64,000 bases of DNA from assembly GCF_900091575.1 (NCBI RefSeq), contig NZ_FMCR01000001.1, forward strand, positions 868,001-932,000, given 5' to 3'. This document shows positions 35,421 through 45,993 of the stretch, in pieces. The number at the start of each line of letters is the position of its first letter. Position 1 is the first letter of the stretch. Made by a program: the position numbers and the translations under genes. This DNA is from Micromonospora saelicesensis. Its GTDB lineage: Bacteria > Actinomycetota > Actinomycetes > Mycobacteriales > Micromonosporaceae. The notes beneath the pieces are model-generated. The model was given only the letters and a program-made list of their open reading frames with translations, did not search any database and was not told the DNA's origin.

Positions 35421-37793
35421 TCACTGTTCGCGCTCTGGCAAACGCAGCAGCGGAGACCGGCCGGGGGGTTGCTCGGGCGGTGGGCCGGACGGCTCGGCCG
35501 GCGGCACCGGCACCGTCACCGGCTCGTCGCAGGTCACCCGCAGTACCTGGTCGTGGTGGCGCAGCTCCACCACGTCGTCCGGGCCGCCGTGGCGCAGCGA
35601 GTACGTCGTCTGGTGCGGCCGGACATCCACCCGCAGCGCCAACCCCCGCCACTGGAGCGAGAACTCCAACCGGCTGAGTCGGCTGGAGAGCCGGGGGGCG
35701 AAGGACAGCTCGCCGTCGTGGTCCCGTAGACCGCCGAACCCGCTGACCAGGGCGAGCCACGCGCCGGCCAAGGACGCCATGTGTACGCCGTCTCGGGTGT
35801 TCTCGTTGAGGTCGTGCAGGTCCATCAGCGCGGCCTCGCGCAGGTAGGTGTGCGCGAGTTCGGGATGGCCCACCTCGGCGGCGAGCACCGACTGGGTGCA
35901 CGCCGACAACGACGAGTCGCGCACGGTGCGGCGCTCGTAGTAGAGGAAGTTGCGCACCTTCTCCTCGGGGGTGAAGGCGTCCCCCCGCCAGTGCATGGCG
36001 AGGACCAGGTCGGACTGCTTCACCACCTGCTTGCGGTACAGCTCGAAGTACGGGTAGTGCAGCAGCAACGGGTACTTCTCCGCCGGTGTGTGCGTGAAGT
36101 CCCATTCCTGGAGTCGGGTGAAGCCCTCCACCTGCTGGTGGACCTCGAGCTCCTCGTCGTACGGGACGTGCATGGAGGTGGCGGCGTCCCGCCAGCTCGC
36201 GGCCTCCTCGTCCGTGACGCCGAGGTGGAACGCCTCGTCCCGGTAGCGCATGACCACGTCGGCGGCGGCGAGCAGGTTCCGCTGCGCCATCAGGTTGGTG
36301 TAGACGTTGTCGTTCTTCACGGCGGTGTACTCGTCCGGGCCGGTGACACCATCGATGTGGAACTGCCCGTGCCGGTCGTGGTGGCCGATCGAGCGCCACA
36401 GCCGGGCGGTCTCCACCAGCAGTTCCAGCCCGATCTCCCGTTCCGACTGGGTGTCCCCGGTGACCATCACGTATCGGCGCACGGCGTCGGCGATGTCCGC
36501 GGCGATGTGGAACGCTGCCGTACCGGCCGGCCAGTATCCGGATGATTCCGGGCCCTCGATGGTCCGCCAGGGAAAGGCTGCGCCCCGGAGGTTGAGCGTC
36601 TCGGCACGTTCCCGCGCCGAATCCAGCGTGCTGTGTCGCCACTGCAACGCGCTGCGCACCGCGCTCGGCTGGGTGTACGTGAGCACCGGCAGGACGAACA
36701 TCTCGGTGTCCCAGAAGGCGTGACCGTCGTAACCGGGGCCGGTCAGCCCCTTCGCCGAGATCGGCCGCTGCTCGGCCCGCGCGCCGGCCTGCAACACGTG
36801 GAAGAGCCCGAACCGGACCGCCTGCTGCACCTCCGGGTCGCCCTCGACCAGCACGTCGGAGGCGTCCCAGAACGCGTCGAGGTAGTTGCGCTGCTCCCGG
36901 TGCAGCCCGTCCCATCCGTCGAGCCGGGCACCGGCCAGCGCCGCGCCGACCTGGTCGCGCAGCGCCGGCAGGGACCGGCGACTCGACCAGCTGTACGTCA
37001 GATACTTGATCACCCGGAGCTTCTCGCCGGGCTGGAGCACGCAGGCGATGGTGGTGCGCACCCAGTCCTGGTATCCCTCGGACTCGATGGTGGTGTGGTC
37101 CGGGCCGTGCACCTCGTGCTCCATGGCGGCGGCGACCCGCAGACCGGAGACCTTGGTGCGGTGGATCAGCTGGCCGCCGTCGGGGGTGGTCAGCTCCTCC
37201 TCGGCCTGGAGCGGCGACTCCAGCACCGCCGCGACCCGGGGGTCCTTGCTCTGCGCGGGCAGTGACTCATTCGCCACCAACTCGGACTGCACGATCAGCC
37301 GCAGCGGGCCGTCGACGGCCTCCACCTCGTAGCTGATGGCGGCCACGGACCGCTGGGTGAACGAGACGAGACGGGTGCTGCGGACCTTGACCTCCCGGCC
37401 GGCGGGCGAGCGCCAGTGCAGCTCCCGGTGCAGCGTGCCGGCCCGCAGGTCCAGGATCCGCTCGTGCGCGATCAGCTCGCCGTAACGCACGTCGAGCGGT
37501 TCGTCGTCGACCAGCAGCCGGATCAGTTTGCCGTTGGTGACGTTGACGATGGTCTGCCCGGACTCGGGGAAGCCGTAGCCCGCCTCCGCGTACGGCAACG
37601 GACGCAGTTCGTAGAACGAGTTGAGGTAGGTGCCGGGCAGGCCGTGCGGTTCGCCCTCGTCGAGGTTGCCCCGCAGGCCAACGTGCCCGTTGGAGAGCGC
37701 GAAGACCGACTCCGACTGGGCCAGCACGTCCATGTCCAGCCGGGTCTCCCGGACGTGCCACGGCTCCACCGGATAGGCGCGCTCCCGAATCAT
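35421..37793 (-). CDS. GH65 family glycoside phosphorylase
   Basis: A 790-residue glycoside hydrolase family 65 enzyme, very like the M. tuberculosis Rv3401 group. Its N-terminal beta-sandwich (1-270) precedes the (alpha/alpha)6 barrel with catalytic acid E488 in [28 protein letters not shown] is the sugar-binding loop. GH65 members cleave trehalose, maltose or kojibiose with phosphate, giving beta-glucose 1-phosphate. The coupled beta-phosphoglucomutase-like gene upstream (ATGA overlap, 37790-37793) would turn that into glucose 6-phosphate. The actual disaccharide is unknown. A Pro/Glu-rich C-terminal tail follows about residue 755. Confidence 0.92.
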   Translation of the reverse strand: MIRERAYPVEPWHVRETRLDMDVLAQSESVFALSNGHVGLRGNLDEGEPHGLPGTYLNSFYELRPLPYAEAGYGFPESGQTIVNVTNGKLIRLLVDDEPLDVRYGELIAHERILDLRAGTLHRELHWRSPAGREVKVRSTRLVSFTQRSVAAISYEVEAVDGPLRLIVQSELVANESLPAQSKDPRVAAVLESPLQAEEELTTPDGGQLIHRTKVSGLRVAAAMEHEVHGPDHTTIESEGYQDWVRTTIACVLQPGEKLRVIKYLTYSWSSRRSLPALRDQVGAALAGARLDGWDGLHREQRNYLDAFWDASDVLVEGDPEVQQAVRFGLFHVLQAGARAEQRPISAKGLTGPGYDGHAFWDTEMFVLPVLTYTQPSAVRSALQWRHSTLDSARERAETLNLRGAAFPWRTIEGPESSGYWPAGTAAFHIAADIADAVRRYVMVTGDTQSEREIGLELLVETARLWRSIGHHDRHGQFHIDGVTGPDEYTAVKNDNVYTNLMAQRNLLAAADVVMRYRDEAFHLGVTDEEAASWRDAATSMHVPYDEELEVHQQVEGFTRLQEWDFTHTPAEKYPLLLHYPYFELYRKQVVKQSDLVLAMHWRGDAFTPEEKVRNFLYYERRTVRDSSLSACTQSVLAAEVGHPELAHTYLREAALMDLHDLNENTRDGVHMASLAGAWLALVSGFGGLRDHDGELSFAPRLSSRLSRLEFSLQWRGLALRVDVRPHQTTYSLRHGGPDDVVELRHHDQVLRVTCDEPVTVPVPPAEPSGPPPEQPPGRSPLLRLPEREQ

Positions 37794-38593
37794 CCGGAGC
37801 CTCGTTCGGCGGCGAGCGGGTCGGTCGCGGTGCGGTTCGGCGCCGGTGGGTCCGCGCGGTCGAGAAGGTCGGCGAGGTCCGTCACCACGATGTCGGCGCC
37901 GTGGGCGAGCAACTCGTCGGCCTGCCCGACCCGGTCGACGCCGACCACGTAGCCGAAGCCACCGGCGCGGCCGGCGGCCACCCCGGAGAGCGCGTCCTCG
38001 AAGACGGCGGCCTGCGTCGGGTCGACGCCGAGCAGCCTGGCCCCGGCGAGGAACGTGTCGGGGTGTGGTTTGCCGCGCAGCCCCTGCGCACGGGCGACCA
38101 GCCCGTCCACCCGGGCCTCCAGCAGCGGCTCGAATCCGGCGACGGCGACCACCTCACCCCCGTTCGCGCTGGCGGTGACCACGGCTCGGCGGAGCCCGGC
38201 GGCGGTCGCCGCCTTCAGATACCGCACGGAGCCCGGGTAGACCTCGACGCCGTCGGTACGCAGACGGTGCAGCAGCAGGACGTTCTTGCGGTTGCCCAGG
38301 CCGTTGACGGTCTCCGCCTCCGGCGGGTCGTCCGGGTTGCCCTCGGGCAGCACGATCCCCCGGGAGGCGAGGAAAGACCGGACGCCGTCGGCGCGGGGGC
38401 GGCCGTCGACATAGCGGTTGTAGTCCGGGCCCGGATCGAACGGTTGGAACGGTTCGCCGGAGACCGTGGCGCGCTGGCGGAGAAACTCGTCGAACGTCTG
38501 CGTCCAGGCAGCGTTGTGCACGCGGGCGGTCTGCGTCAGCACACCGTCCAGATCGAAGAGACAGGCGGTCACGTGAGCAGGTAGGCCCAGCAC
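37790..38593 (-). CDS. Beta-phosphoglucomutase-like HAD phosphatase
   Basis: A 267-residue haloacid dehalogenase family member like Rv3400: [16 protein letters not shown] with the Asp pair D15 and D17, VTASANGG (motif II Thr/Ser), [12 protein letters not shown] (motif III Lys), and [12 protein letters not shown] (motif IV). The cap at about 30-110 has the alpha-helical C1 form of beta-phosphoglucomutases. With the next gene it probably converts a disaccharide phosphorolysis product to glucose 6-phosphate. The start could be GTG at 38593 or at 38572. Confidence 0.9.
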   Translation of the reverse strand: MLGLPAHVTACLFDLDGVLTQTARVHNAAWTQTFDEFLRQRATVSGEPFQPFDPGPDYNRYVDGRPRADGVRSFLASRGIVLPEGNPDDPPEAETVNGLGNRKNVLLLHRLRTDGVEVYPGSVRYLKAATAAGLRRAVVTASANGGEVVAVAGFEPLLEARVDGLVARAQGLRGKPHPDTFLAGARLLGVDPTQAAVFEDALSGVAAGRAGGFGYVVGVDRVGQADELLAHGADIVVTDLADLLDRADPPAPNRTATDPLAAERGSG

Positions 38594-38652
38594 GGTACGA
38601 ATCTATCCACCCTGCTGGGCCCGCAAACCCGTTTCGGCCGCCCTGGGGCGTT

Positions 38653-39117
38653 TCAGTTCGGTCGCAGCGTCCAGATCACTGTCATCTCCGAGGTCGGCTT
38701 GCCGTCCTCGGTGGCGATCTGGACCACGACGGGGAATTCCGGGCGCCGACCGGCGGCCAGTTCCTCGGTCACCTCGGCCGCCGGCCGGCCGAGTCGCGCG
38801 GTGGCCAGCACCGGACCCATGGCGAGTTTCCGGTAGGCGATCTCGGCCCGGACGGCCAACGGCACGGCACGGTCGAGCAACTGCCCGAAGGCGGCCAGCA
38901 CGACCGCGCCGGAGGCCGTCTCGCCGAGGGTGAACATGGCGCCGGCGTGCGGGCCCCCGATGTGGTTGTGGGTGGCCGGCGAGTCGGGCAGCCGGACGAC
39001 TGCCCGCACGCCGCCCTCCGCCTCGGGTGCCACCTCGACGAACTCGATACCGAGCGTACGAGCGAACGGCACCGCTTCCAGCATGCCGGCCGCCACCTGG
39101 CGGGAGTCGATAGTCAT
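38653..39117 (-). CDS. Hotdog-fold thioesterase (DUF4442-like)
   Basis: A 154-residue single hotdog domain. THNHIGGPHAGAMFTLGETASG (about 49-70) is the helix and catalytic region, and ATEDGKPTSEMTVIWTLRP is the closing strand. DUF4442/PaaI-type thioesterases hydrolyse acyl- or aryl-CoA. The substrate is unknown. It lies between the phosphorylase pair and a membrane protein, without obvious linkage to either. Confidence 0.82.
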   Translation of the reverse strand: MTIDSRQVAAGMLEAVPFARTLGIEFVEVAPEAEGGVRAVVRLPDSPATHNHIGGPHAGAMFTLGETASGAVVLAAFGQLLDRAVPLAVRAEIAYRKLAMGPVLATARLGRPAAEVTEELAAGRRPEFPVVVQIATEDGKPTSEMTVIWTLRPN

Positions 39118-39178
39118 GGCCTGACGTTACTAACCAGTAACCAGGCCGGCAACCAGCGACTTCGCCGTCCGGGCACGG

Positions 39179-40189
39179 TCAGAGGTTGCCGATGATGCGA
39201 AGGATCTCCGCATAGAAGTTGCCGTCGATGCTGCGGAAGAAGGAGAAATCCTGCCCCGGGTCGCCAAAGAACGGCCGCAGCGTCCAGGCCAGCTGGGTGC
39301 CGACAAAACCGAAGAGCAGGATCCAGATGTAGAGCAGGGTCATGCTGGCCGGACGCTGCGTCGGCTCCCCGCGTCGGGCCGTACGGCCGTCCCACGGGCG
39401 TTGCGCCACGTACCCGGGCGGCAGCATTCCGGGCGGGAACGAGGCACCGGCCGGCTGCCCGGCCCACTGCGTCGGAACCTGGGCCGGAGCCGTCGCGGTG
39501 GTCACGGCACCGTTCGCAGTCGACTCGGCCACGGCGGCCCCGGCCGGCACGGCGACCGGCTCGGCGCTCTGACCGGCGACCGGCACGGCAGCCGGCGTCG
39601 GCCCGGCTGGCACCGCGACCGGCACGGCCTGGGCCGGCGCCGGAGCGCTGGCCTGCCCGTCGACAGTGGCGTTGGCGGCCTCGGGCGCGAGCAGGCCGTG
39701 GTCGTTGAGCACCTGCATCCCGCTGGTCAGGAAGCGCAACCCGACCAGCGCCGACAGGGTCAGGATCGACACGTTGAGCAGCTTGAAGAACCCGTAGTCG
39801 TTGGCGGTGATCAGGAAGAAGAGGCTGATCGGCGCGAACGCCACAGCGAGCATCGAGGTGACCGTGATCGCCACCATCACCAGCGCCAACGACTGCCGCA
39901 CCGAGAGCCGGGCACCGAAGACCAGGTTGAACAGGTAGAGCGTGGGCAGGCAGATGACCAGGGTGACCAGGAACAGCAGCGGCAGCTTCAGCGCCGAGGT
40001 CAGCGCCATCAGTGGGCTGTGGAAGAAGCCCAGCACCGCCCCGTAGCAGGCCAACGCGATGGCGGAGCTGGTCAGCATCCGCCCGGTCAGGGCGTTGAGG
40101 TCACGCTCGGCCACGATCTGCTGCCAGATGCTCTCGCGATCCCGCAGGATGCGCTCGATGACGAGCGGGCTGGGACGGTCACCCGACAC
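39179..40189 (-). CDS. Polytopic membrane protein with Ala/Pro linker
   Basis: A 336-residue protein with four helices in residues 35-165 (SSAIALACYGAVLGFF; KLPLLFLVTLVICLPTLYLF) and a fifth near the C-terminus (LLYIWILLFGFVGTQLAWTL). A low-complexity Ala/Pro/Val cytosolic linker lies at about 180-275. The N-terminal RDRESIWQQIVAERDLNALT and the C-terminal SIDGNFYAEILRIIGNL look conserved. Family not named with confidence. GTG start after GAGAGGGGTGCACCC. Ala/Pro repeats make the DNA of the linker prone to slippage. Confidence 0.75.
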   Translation of the reverse strand: MSGDRPSPLVIERILRDRESIWQQIVAERDLNALTGRMLTSSAIALACYGAVLGFFHSPLMALTSALKLPLLFLVTLVICLPTLYLFNLVFGARLSVRQSLALVMVAITVTSMLAVAFAPISLFFLITANDYGFFKLLNVSILTLSALVGLRFLTSGMQVLNDHGLLAPEAANATVDGQASAPAPAQAVPVAVPAGPTPAAVPVAGQSAEPVAVPAGAAVAESTANGAVTTATAPAQVPTQWAGQPAGASFPPGMLPPGYVAQRPWDGRTARRGEPTQRPASMTLLYIWILLFGFVGTQLAWTLRPFFGDPGQDFSFFRSIDGNFYAEILRIIGNL

Positions 40190-40282
40190 GGGTGCACCCC
40201 TCTCGGTGGTCTTTCACAGTGGACTGGTGGGCAGACGGTAGGGCACCGGGTGGCGGGCCCGCCACCCCGTCCGGGGACGTCG

Positions 40283-41581
40283 TCAGCGCCAACCCACGTC
40301 GATCCGGTCGCCGCGCTCGTCGAAGAAGTGCAGCGCGTCCATCCGTACCGAGACGGCGAGCGGGTGACCGGCGCTGACCGCCGGGTACGGCGCCAGCCGC
40401 ACCGCCAGCTCCGCCGGGCGGCGGTGGTGCCGGCCCGGATCGGGGAGCACGCTGGTCTGGACGCCACTGGCCGGGGCCTCCTGCGCCTCCACCGGCTTAC
40501 CGGTGAGCCGCTGCATCACCGAGCCGAAGCGGCGCAGGCCGCGCTGGCCGACCGGCGGCGGTTCGAGCGGGGCACCCATCTCGTCGACCACGATCGCGGT
40601 CGCGCCGATGTCGAGGAACGCCAACGACTCGTGCCCGTGGTGCTCCAGGTAGCGGATCCGCCCGCGCAGCACGTCGCCGGGGCTGTCCGGTGCGACCGGA
40701 GTGAGCGCCTCGGCCCGCATGCCGACCACGATCCGCTCACCGTGGTAGTGCGCCACCGCCCGACTGCGGATGTCGTTCCAGGGCAGGTAGAGCGACTGGT
40801 CACCGAGGTTGAGCGTGACGTACCGGTCGAGATGGACGTAGACCGACGCCTCCAGCAGGTTCATCCGTGGGCTGCCCAGGAACGCCGCCACGTAGAGCGT
40901 CGCCGGCCGGCCGTACACCTGGGTCGGGGTGCCCACGTCCTGGAGCACGCCGCGGCGCATGATGGCCACCCGGTCGGCCATGGTGAGCGCCTCGGCCTGG
41001 TCGTGCGTGACGTAGACGGTGGTGACGCCCAGCTCGCGGGTCAGGCCGGAGATCTCCGCGCGCAACTCGGCCCGCAGGCCGCTGTCCAGGTTGGACAACG
41101 GCTCGTCCATCAGGAACAGGCCGGGCCGGCGGACGATCGCACGCCCCATCGCCACCCGCTGCCGCTGCCCGCCGGAGAGCTGGCCCGGCTTGCGGGCCAG
41201 CACGTCACCGATGCCCAGCGCGCTCGCCACGTCGCTGACCCGCTCGCCCCGCGGCTCGGGCTCGACCCCGGCCAGCCGCAGCGGGAACGCGATGTTGTCG
41301 CCAACGGTCATGTGCGGGTAGAGGGCGAAGTCCTGGAAGACCATGGCGATCCTGCGGTCCCGTGGGGGCAGGTCGTTCGCCACCTCCCCGTCGAGCATGA
41401 CCGCACCGGTGGTCGGCTCCTCCAACCCGGCGATCATTCGCAGCACTGTCGACTTGCCGCACCCGGACGGCCCAAGAAGCACCATGAACTCGCCGTCGTT
41501 CACATCGAGGTTGATGCTGTCGACGGCCAGCGTGCCATCTCGGAAAACCTTGGTCACATCCTTGAGCGTGACGGTGCTCAC
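40283..41581 (-). CDS. MsmK/UgpC-type ABC transporter ATPase
   Basis: A 432-residue ATPase of the carbohydrate CUT1 importers. Walker [15 protein letters not shown] (about 36-49), signature [14 protein letters not shown], Walker [13 protein letters not shown], switch H in [12 protein letters not shown], and a C-terminal OB/TOBE domain with an additional 60-residue tail. No permease or solute-binding gene lies beside it, so it is an orphan that may power several importers, as MsiK does in Streptomyces. GTG at 41581 with GGGGGGAAGACG before it is the start. The longer frame to 41650 lacks a site. Confidence 0.9.
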   Translation of the reverse strand: MSTVTLKDVTKVFRDGTLAVDSINLDVNDGEFMVLLGPSGCGKSTVLRMIAGLEEPTTGAVMLDGEVANDLPPRDRRIAMVFQDFALYPHMTVGDNIAFPLRLAGVEPEPRGERVSDVASALGIGDVLARKPGQLSGGQRQRVAMGRAIVRRPGLFLMDEPLSNLDSGLRAELRAEISGLTRELGVTTVYVTHDQAEALTMADRVAIMRRGVLQDVGTPTQVYGRPATLYVAAFLGSPRMNLLEASVYVHLDRYVTLNLGDQSLYLPWNDIRSRAVAHYHGERIVVGMRAEALTPVAPDSPGDVLRGRIRYLEHHGHESLAFLDIGATAIVVDEMGAPLEPPPVGQRGLRRFGSVMQRLTGKPVEAQEAPASGVQTSVLPDPGRHHRRPAELAVRLAPYPAVSAGHPLAVSVRMDALHFFDERGDRIDVGWR

Positions 41582-41707
41582 CGTCTTCCCCCCCAGCGCG
41601 CGTCGACCGAACCCCACAAGACTGTGACCAGGATCATGGGTTTGTGACATCGGGTAAACGTCTCATGTTCGATCGATGACACTGCTATTACACGACAGAA
41701 GCCGCGA

Positions 41708-43918
41708 TCAGCAGCGCGTGGACCGCTCGCCGGGCTCCCCGAGGAACACCTGCCGGACCACTCGCTCCGCCGCCCGCCCGTCCTCCAAGGTGCAGAACCG
41801 GGCCCGGAAATGCTCGCGGGCCTTGGTCGCCGCGTCCGAGCGCACCCCGTCGGTACGGAACAGGTCGAGCAGATCGGCGAAAGTGGAGGCTACCGCGCCC
41901 GGCGGTTCGGCGGTGACGTCGAAGTAGACCCCCCGGGCCAGCCGGTACGCCTCCCAGTCCGGGGTGTAGAGCACGATCGGCCGGTCCAACACCGCATAGT
42001 CGAACATGGCCGACGAGTAGTCGGTGACCAGCACGTCCGCCACCAGGTAGAGGTCCTCCACCCGTTGATGGCCGCTGACGTCACGAACCCGCTCCCAGTC
42101 CCTTGGCCGGCCGGGGCGTCGATCACGGTCGTGGAAGTAGTGGCTGCGCATCAGCAACCGGCCCGAGTCACCCAGCGCCTGGACGAACCGGTCCGGGTCG
42201 AACGGCGGCCGGTAGCCGGGCAGGTGCTCGCGGTGCGTCGGGGCGTACAGGACGACCTGCTCGTCGGGGTCGAGGCCGAACTCCGCGCGGAGTCGGCGCA
42301 CCTCGTCTCGGCTGGCCGTGACCAGGCGGTCGTTGCGCGGGTACCCGACCTCCAGCGTGGTGTACGTGGCCGGGTAGGCCCGGTCCCACATCTGGGTGGA
42401 GAAGCTGTTGGCGCTGACGCTGTAGTCCCAGCGGTCCACCCGGCGCAGCAGCCCGGCGAAGTCCATCCGGCCCGCGCCGATCGGGTAGCGCTGCTGATCC
42501 AGCCCCATCACCTTGACCGGCGTGCCGTGGTGGGTCTGCACGTGCACCTGTTGCGGTCGCTTGCGGACGAAGTCCGGGAAGTTGACGTTGTTGACCAGCC
42601 ACCGGGCGCGGGCGAGCACCCGGTAGTACGCCGGCGTGCCGGCCACCACGTACTCCACTCCGGCCGGCACGGTGTCCACCCGGTCCCGGCGCACGATCCA
42701 CACCCCGCGAACCCCCGGCGCCAACCGGCGGGCGACCTCGTAGATGGCCGCCGGGTTGCAGGAGTAACCCCGGTACCAGTACGCCGCGTACACCGCGAGC
42801 GTCGGGTCGACCGGCCGCCGCAACTCGGCCCGGTAGTACTCGCGCAACAGCCCGTCCCGGGTCAGCCGGGCACCGCGCCGGGCGACCGGGCCGACAGTGC
42901 GCCGCGCGGTGCGGGCCCGCCGGCGGGCGGCGTCGCGGGCCCGGCTGGCGGCCCGCAACGCGCTGAAGGTGCGCCACCGGCCGGAGGCGACCAGCTTGTG
43001 CTTGATCCCCTCGACCCCGTCCGGCACCGGATAGCCGCCGGCCGGCAGCCAGCGCTCGTAGTCGGCGGTGATCTGCGCGAAGAACGCCTCCCGCAGCTCC
43101 GGCGCGATCCGCTGACCATTGCCGAGCACTGTCAGGTAGTGCCAGATCATCCGTTCGAAGACCGCCGGCCGCAGGGCCTCCGTCGCCGACCCCCACGAAT
43201 CCATCAGGTGGAAGACCCGGTGCCACTGCGGGAAGACCTCGAAGTGCCGGTCACCCCGCGTTCGAGTGATCGCGCCGGCGCGGCGTTGGCGGTAGTTGAC
43301 GCAGACCCGGTCGAGTACGCCGATCCGGTGCGCGGCCATCAGCACCGGGTAGCTGAACGAGACGTCCTCGTACCAGCCGGGCGCGAAGCGCAGCCCCAGG
43401 TCGGCGAGGAACTCCCGACGGACCAGCCGGTTCCACGCGGTGTGCAGCAGGTGCATCGCCTGCGGCCGGTCCCGCAGGCGGAAGGTGTCCGGGCCCGGCG
43501 ACTCCGGGAACACCTCGGCCATCGCGCTGCGGGTCGCGGTGTCGTTCCAGTGGGTGCGCACGTGGTCGACCAGCAGGACGTCCGGGCGGGTGACCCGCAA
43601 CCGTTCGGCGACCTCGGTCAGGCACTCCGGGGCCAGCCAGTCGTCGCCGTCGAGGAACCACACGTACTCGCCGACGGCCCGGTCCAGCCCGATGTTCCGG
43701 GCCGGACCGAGGCCGACGTTCCCCGACAGCCGGACCGAGTGGACCCGCTGGTCGCGGGCCGCGTACTCGTCGATGATGTCGCCGCTGGCGTCCGGCGAGC
43801 AGTCGTCGACGGCGATCACCTCGATGTCGGTCTCCGGCTGACCGAGGATGGAGTCCAGGCATTCCCGCAGGTATCCCTGCACCCGGAAGGCCGGCACCAC
43901 GAAGCTGATCAGAGTCAT
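41708..43918 (-). CDS. GT2 glycosyltransferase-TagF-like fusion
   Basis: A 736-residue two-domain enzyme. Residues 1-110 are a GT-A family 2 glycosyltransferase (ISFVVPAFRVQGYLRECLDS, EVIAVDDCSPD, WFLDGDDWL). Residues about 350-736 match CDP-glycerol glycerophosphotransferases of the TagF/TarF type (LVNNVNFPDFVRKRPQQVHV, QTHHGTPVKVMGLD, DVLVTDYSSAMFDYAVL). It is likely to add sugar and polyol-phosphate units to a wall glycopolymer. Fourteen bases separate it from the CDP-alcohol gene. ATG after GACGGAGGGCGGCCGG. Confidence 0.9.
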   Translation of the reverse strand: MTLISFVVPAFRVQGYLRECLDSILGQPETDIEVIAVDDCSPDASGDIIDEYAARDQRVHSVRLSGNVGLGPARNIGLDRAVGEYVWFLDGDDWLAPECLTEVAERLRVTRPDVLLVDHVRTHWNDTATRSAMAEVFPESPGPDTFRLRDRPQAMHLLHTAWNRLVRREFLADLGLRFAPGWYEDVSFSYPVLMAAHRIGVLDRVCVNYRQRRAGAITRTRGDRHFEVFPQWHRVFHLMDSWGSATEALRPAVFERMIWHYLTVLGNGQRIAPELREAFFAQITADYERWLPAGGYPVPDGVEGIKHKLVASGRWRTFSALRAASRARDAARRRARTARRTVGPVARRGARLTRDGLLREYYRAELRRPVDPTLAVYAAYWYRGYSCNPAAIYEVARRLAPGVRGVWIVRRDRVDTVPAGVEYVVAGTPAYYRVLARARWLVNNVNFPDFVRKRPQQVHVQTHHGTPVKVMGLDQQRYPIGAGRMDFAGLLRRVDRWDYSVSANSFSTQMWDRAYPATYTTLEVGYPRNDRLVTASRDEVRRLRAEFGLDPDEQVVLYAPTHREHLPGYRPPFDPDRFVQALGDSGRLLMRSHYFHDRDRRPGRPRDWERVRDVSGHQRVEDLYLVADVLVTDYSSAMFDYAVLDRPIVLYTPDWEAYRLARGVYFDVTAEPPGAVASTFADLLDLFRTDGVRSDAATKAREHFRARFCTLEDGRAAERVVRQVFLGEPGERSTRC

Positions 43919-43932
43919 CCGGCCGCCCTCCG

Positions 43933-45993
43933 TCAGCGCGGCGCGGCACCTCCAGCGCCCGCCGGCGCCACCGACGCCCGCGCGCTACGGGCCGGTCGCA
44001 CGAACCAGGCCAGGACGACGCTCACCACGAAAACCACGAGAAGGTACGCACCGAGTGTAGCCAGTCCGATACCCGCAATACCGGCGATCGCCGCGAGGGC
44101 CAGCAGCACCGAGCGCCCCTCCCAGCCCAGCGACGCCGCGTGCAGGGGCGGTGCCGCCTGTCGCTTCTCCAGCCGGGCGGTCAGGTCGTAGTGGTGCACT
44201 GTGAGCACGAAGACGTACCCGAAGATCAGCCAGCCGGGCGCCGCACCGACCACGCCGACCGCGATGGCGAACAGGTACTCGGCGGCCCGCAACGCCGCGG
44301 GCACCAGCCAGTCCAGCGGACCGTTGTGCGCCGCCCCGGCGCCCAGGCCGCCGACCAGCAGCACCAGCAGCGCCACCGGCACCGCCCAGCGCAGCCCCTC
44401 GGGCGCGTCGCTCAGCAGCGCCCCGACCAGCAGCACCGCCGGGCCGAGCGCGGCGATCACCGCCAGGGTCAGCGGCCCCATCGGGCGGACCACCGGCAAC
44501 CAGCGGGCCAGCGGTCCGTCGTCGCGGTGCAGGGTGGCGTCGACCGTGTCCAGCACCGGCACCCACATCCAGCGGGCCCGCAGCGTCCGCAGCGCCCCGG
44601 TGTACGCGAACGCCAGCACCCCCCAGACCAGCACGGCGATCAGGCTGACCAGCGGGTTGAACAGCGCCACGGTCAGCGCGATCAGCGCCCACCGCTCACC
44701 GATCGGGAAGACCACTGTCCGCTTCAGCCAGTACGACACCGACCCGGTGTCCGCCTGCACCCGGGTCGACGCCGCGTTGAGCCGGTCACCGATCCCGCCG
44801 CTGGCGTTCGTCGCCGTACGCGGACGACGGGCCGCCTCGTCGTGCAGCACCCCGTACCAGGTGTCGGTCATGTGCCGAACGGTCTGCAACGTCATCGCGG
44901 CGATCGCGAGCGCCCACCCGTTGCCCAGCCCGGCGTGGCTCACCCCGAAGCCCAGCCCGGCGTAGACCAGGTACTCCTTGGCCCGGTCCGCCATCGTGTC
45001 CAGCCAGCCACCCCAGGCGCTGAAGTGCCGGGTGTAGCGGGCCAGTTGGCCGTCCACGCAGTCCAGCACGAAGCCCAGGTAGAGCAGCACCGCGCCACCG
45101 ACCAGCGCGGGCCGCCCACCGACCCCGAACAGCACCGCCGCGCCCAACGCGAAGAGCACCGAGATCGCCGTCACCCCGGTCGGGGTGAGCCGGAGCCGGG
45201 CCGAGAGCCGGACCACGTACGGCGACCAGGTGCTGACGAAGTAGGTGGAGAAGAAGTCGTCCTTCTCCTTCACCGACAGCCGCAGCTCGGCCCGGTCCTC
45301 GTCGACAGCGGTCACCGCCGCCTCGGCAGCGGTCAGCCCGGCCTGGTCCTCGACCCGGTGGGCGACGAGCAGGCGTACCCGCTGGGCGAAGATCAGGGTG
45401 CCGAGCGCCGCGAGACCCGCGGAGAGCCGGTCCACGGCGGACCCGGGGCCACCGGCCGCGACCGATCCCCCGGACCCGACCCCGCCGGTCGCCGGCAGCG
45501 GCGCCACGTCGCCGGCCGGGCCGATCGGGGCGGCGACCGGGAGCATCCCGGACGCGGCGGCCCGGGCGGCGGCCGCGAGGGTCGGCAGGTCGTCCACGCC
45601 GACCCGCAGCGCGCCGCCGAACACGCCGGTGGCCGCCCCGTCGAGGGCGTCCAACGCGCCGGCGTCGACCACCTGGCCGCGCTCCTCCCGCACGGCGGTC
45701 CGACCGGGCACCGGCGGGTCGCCGAGGACCAGCGCCACAGTGGGACCCACCGGGCTGGTGGCCAGGTGCCGCAGTACGGCGGTGTGCGCGACCAGGTCCG
45801 TGCCGGTGATCAGCACCGGGGCGGTCGCGGTGGTGACCAGGTCGGACAGCTCGTCGAGATTGGCGGCGAAACGCACCTCGTCCGCCCCGGCCAGGCGCAA
45901 CTGGGCGGCCAGCCGGTCGGCCAGCGGCTCACCGGTCGCCGTGGTCAGGCCCGCCGCGGGCGTCCCGGCGGCGAGCACGATCGCGAGCGTCAC
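43933..45993 (-). CDS. Multi-domain CDP-alcohol phosphatidyltransferase
   Basis: A 686-residue protein. Residues 1-150 look like a worn nucleotidyltransferase fold (MTLAIVLAAGTPAAG, LITGTDLVAHTAVL, LALGDP-like). Residues about 245-420 are a CDP-alcohol phosphatidyltransferase with the complete DGx2ARx8Gx3Dx3D motif in DCVDGQLARYTRHFSAWGGW then LDTMADR. The rest (about 420-686) adds more membrane helices, as in DUF5941-type actinobacterial proteins. It probably makes a CDP-polyol or inositol-phosphate precursor or linkage for the polymer. The GTG overlaps the stop of the ABC ATPase gene (45990-45993). Confidence 0.88.
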   Translation of the reverse strand: MTLAIVLAAGTPAAGLTTATGEPLADRLAAQLRLAGADEVRFAANLDELSDLVTTATAPVLITGTDLVAHTAVLRHLATSPVGPTVALVLGDPPVPGRTAVREERGQVVDAGALDALDGAATGVFGGALRVGVDDLPTLAAAARAAASGMLPVAAPIGPAGDVAPLPATGGVGSGGSVAAGGPGSAVDRLSAGLAALGTLIFAQRVRLLVAHRVEDQAGLTAAEAAVTAVDEDRAELRLSVKEKDDFFSTYFVSTWSPYVVRLSARLRLTPTGVTAISVLFALGAAVLFGVGGRPALVGGAVLLYLGFVLDCVDGQLARYTRHFSAWGGWLDTMADRAKEYLVYAGLGFGVSHAGLGNGWALAIAAMTLQTVRHMTDTWYGVLHDEAARRPRTATNASGGIGDRLNAASTRVQADTGSVSYWLKRTVVFPIGERWALIALTVALFNPLVSLIAVLVWGVLAFAYTGALRTLRARWMWVPVLDTVDATLHRDDGPLARWLPVVRPMGPLTLAVIAALGPAVLLVGALLSDAPEGLRWAVPVALLVLLVGGLGAGAAHNGPLDWLVPAALRAAEYLFAIAVGVVGAAPGWLIFGYVFVLTVHHYDLTARLEKRQAAPPLHAASLGWEGRSVLLALAAIAGIAGIGLATLGAYLLVVFVVSVVLAWFVRPARSARASVAPAGAGGAAPR

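Noticed and set aside
34993..36915. 640-residue minus-strand frame overlapping the GH65 gene
   Set aside because: Arg/Gly/Ala-rich and in a different frame from the real GH65 enzyme on the same strand.
43985..44692. 235-residue frame inside the CDP-alcohol gene
   Set aside because: Same strand, other frame, low complexity, with no independent evidence.
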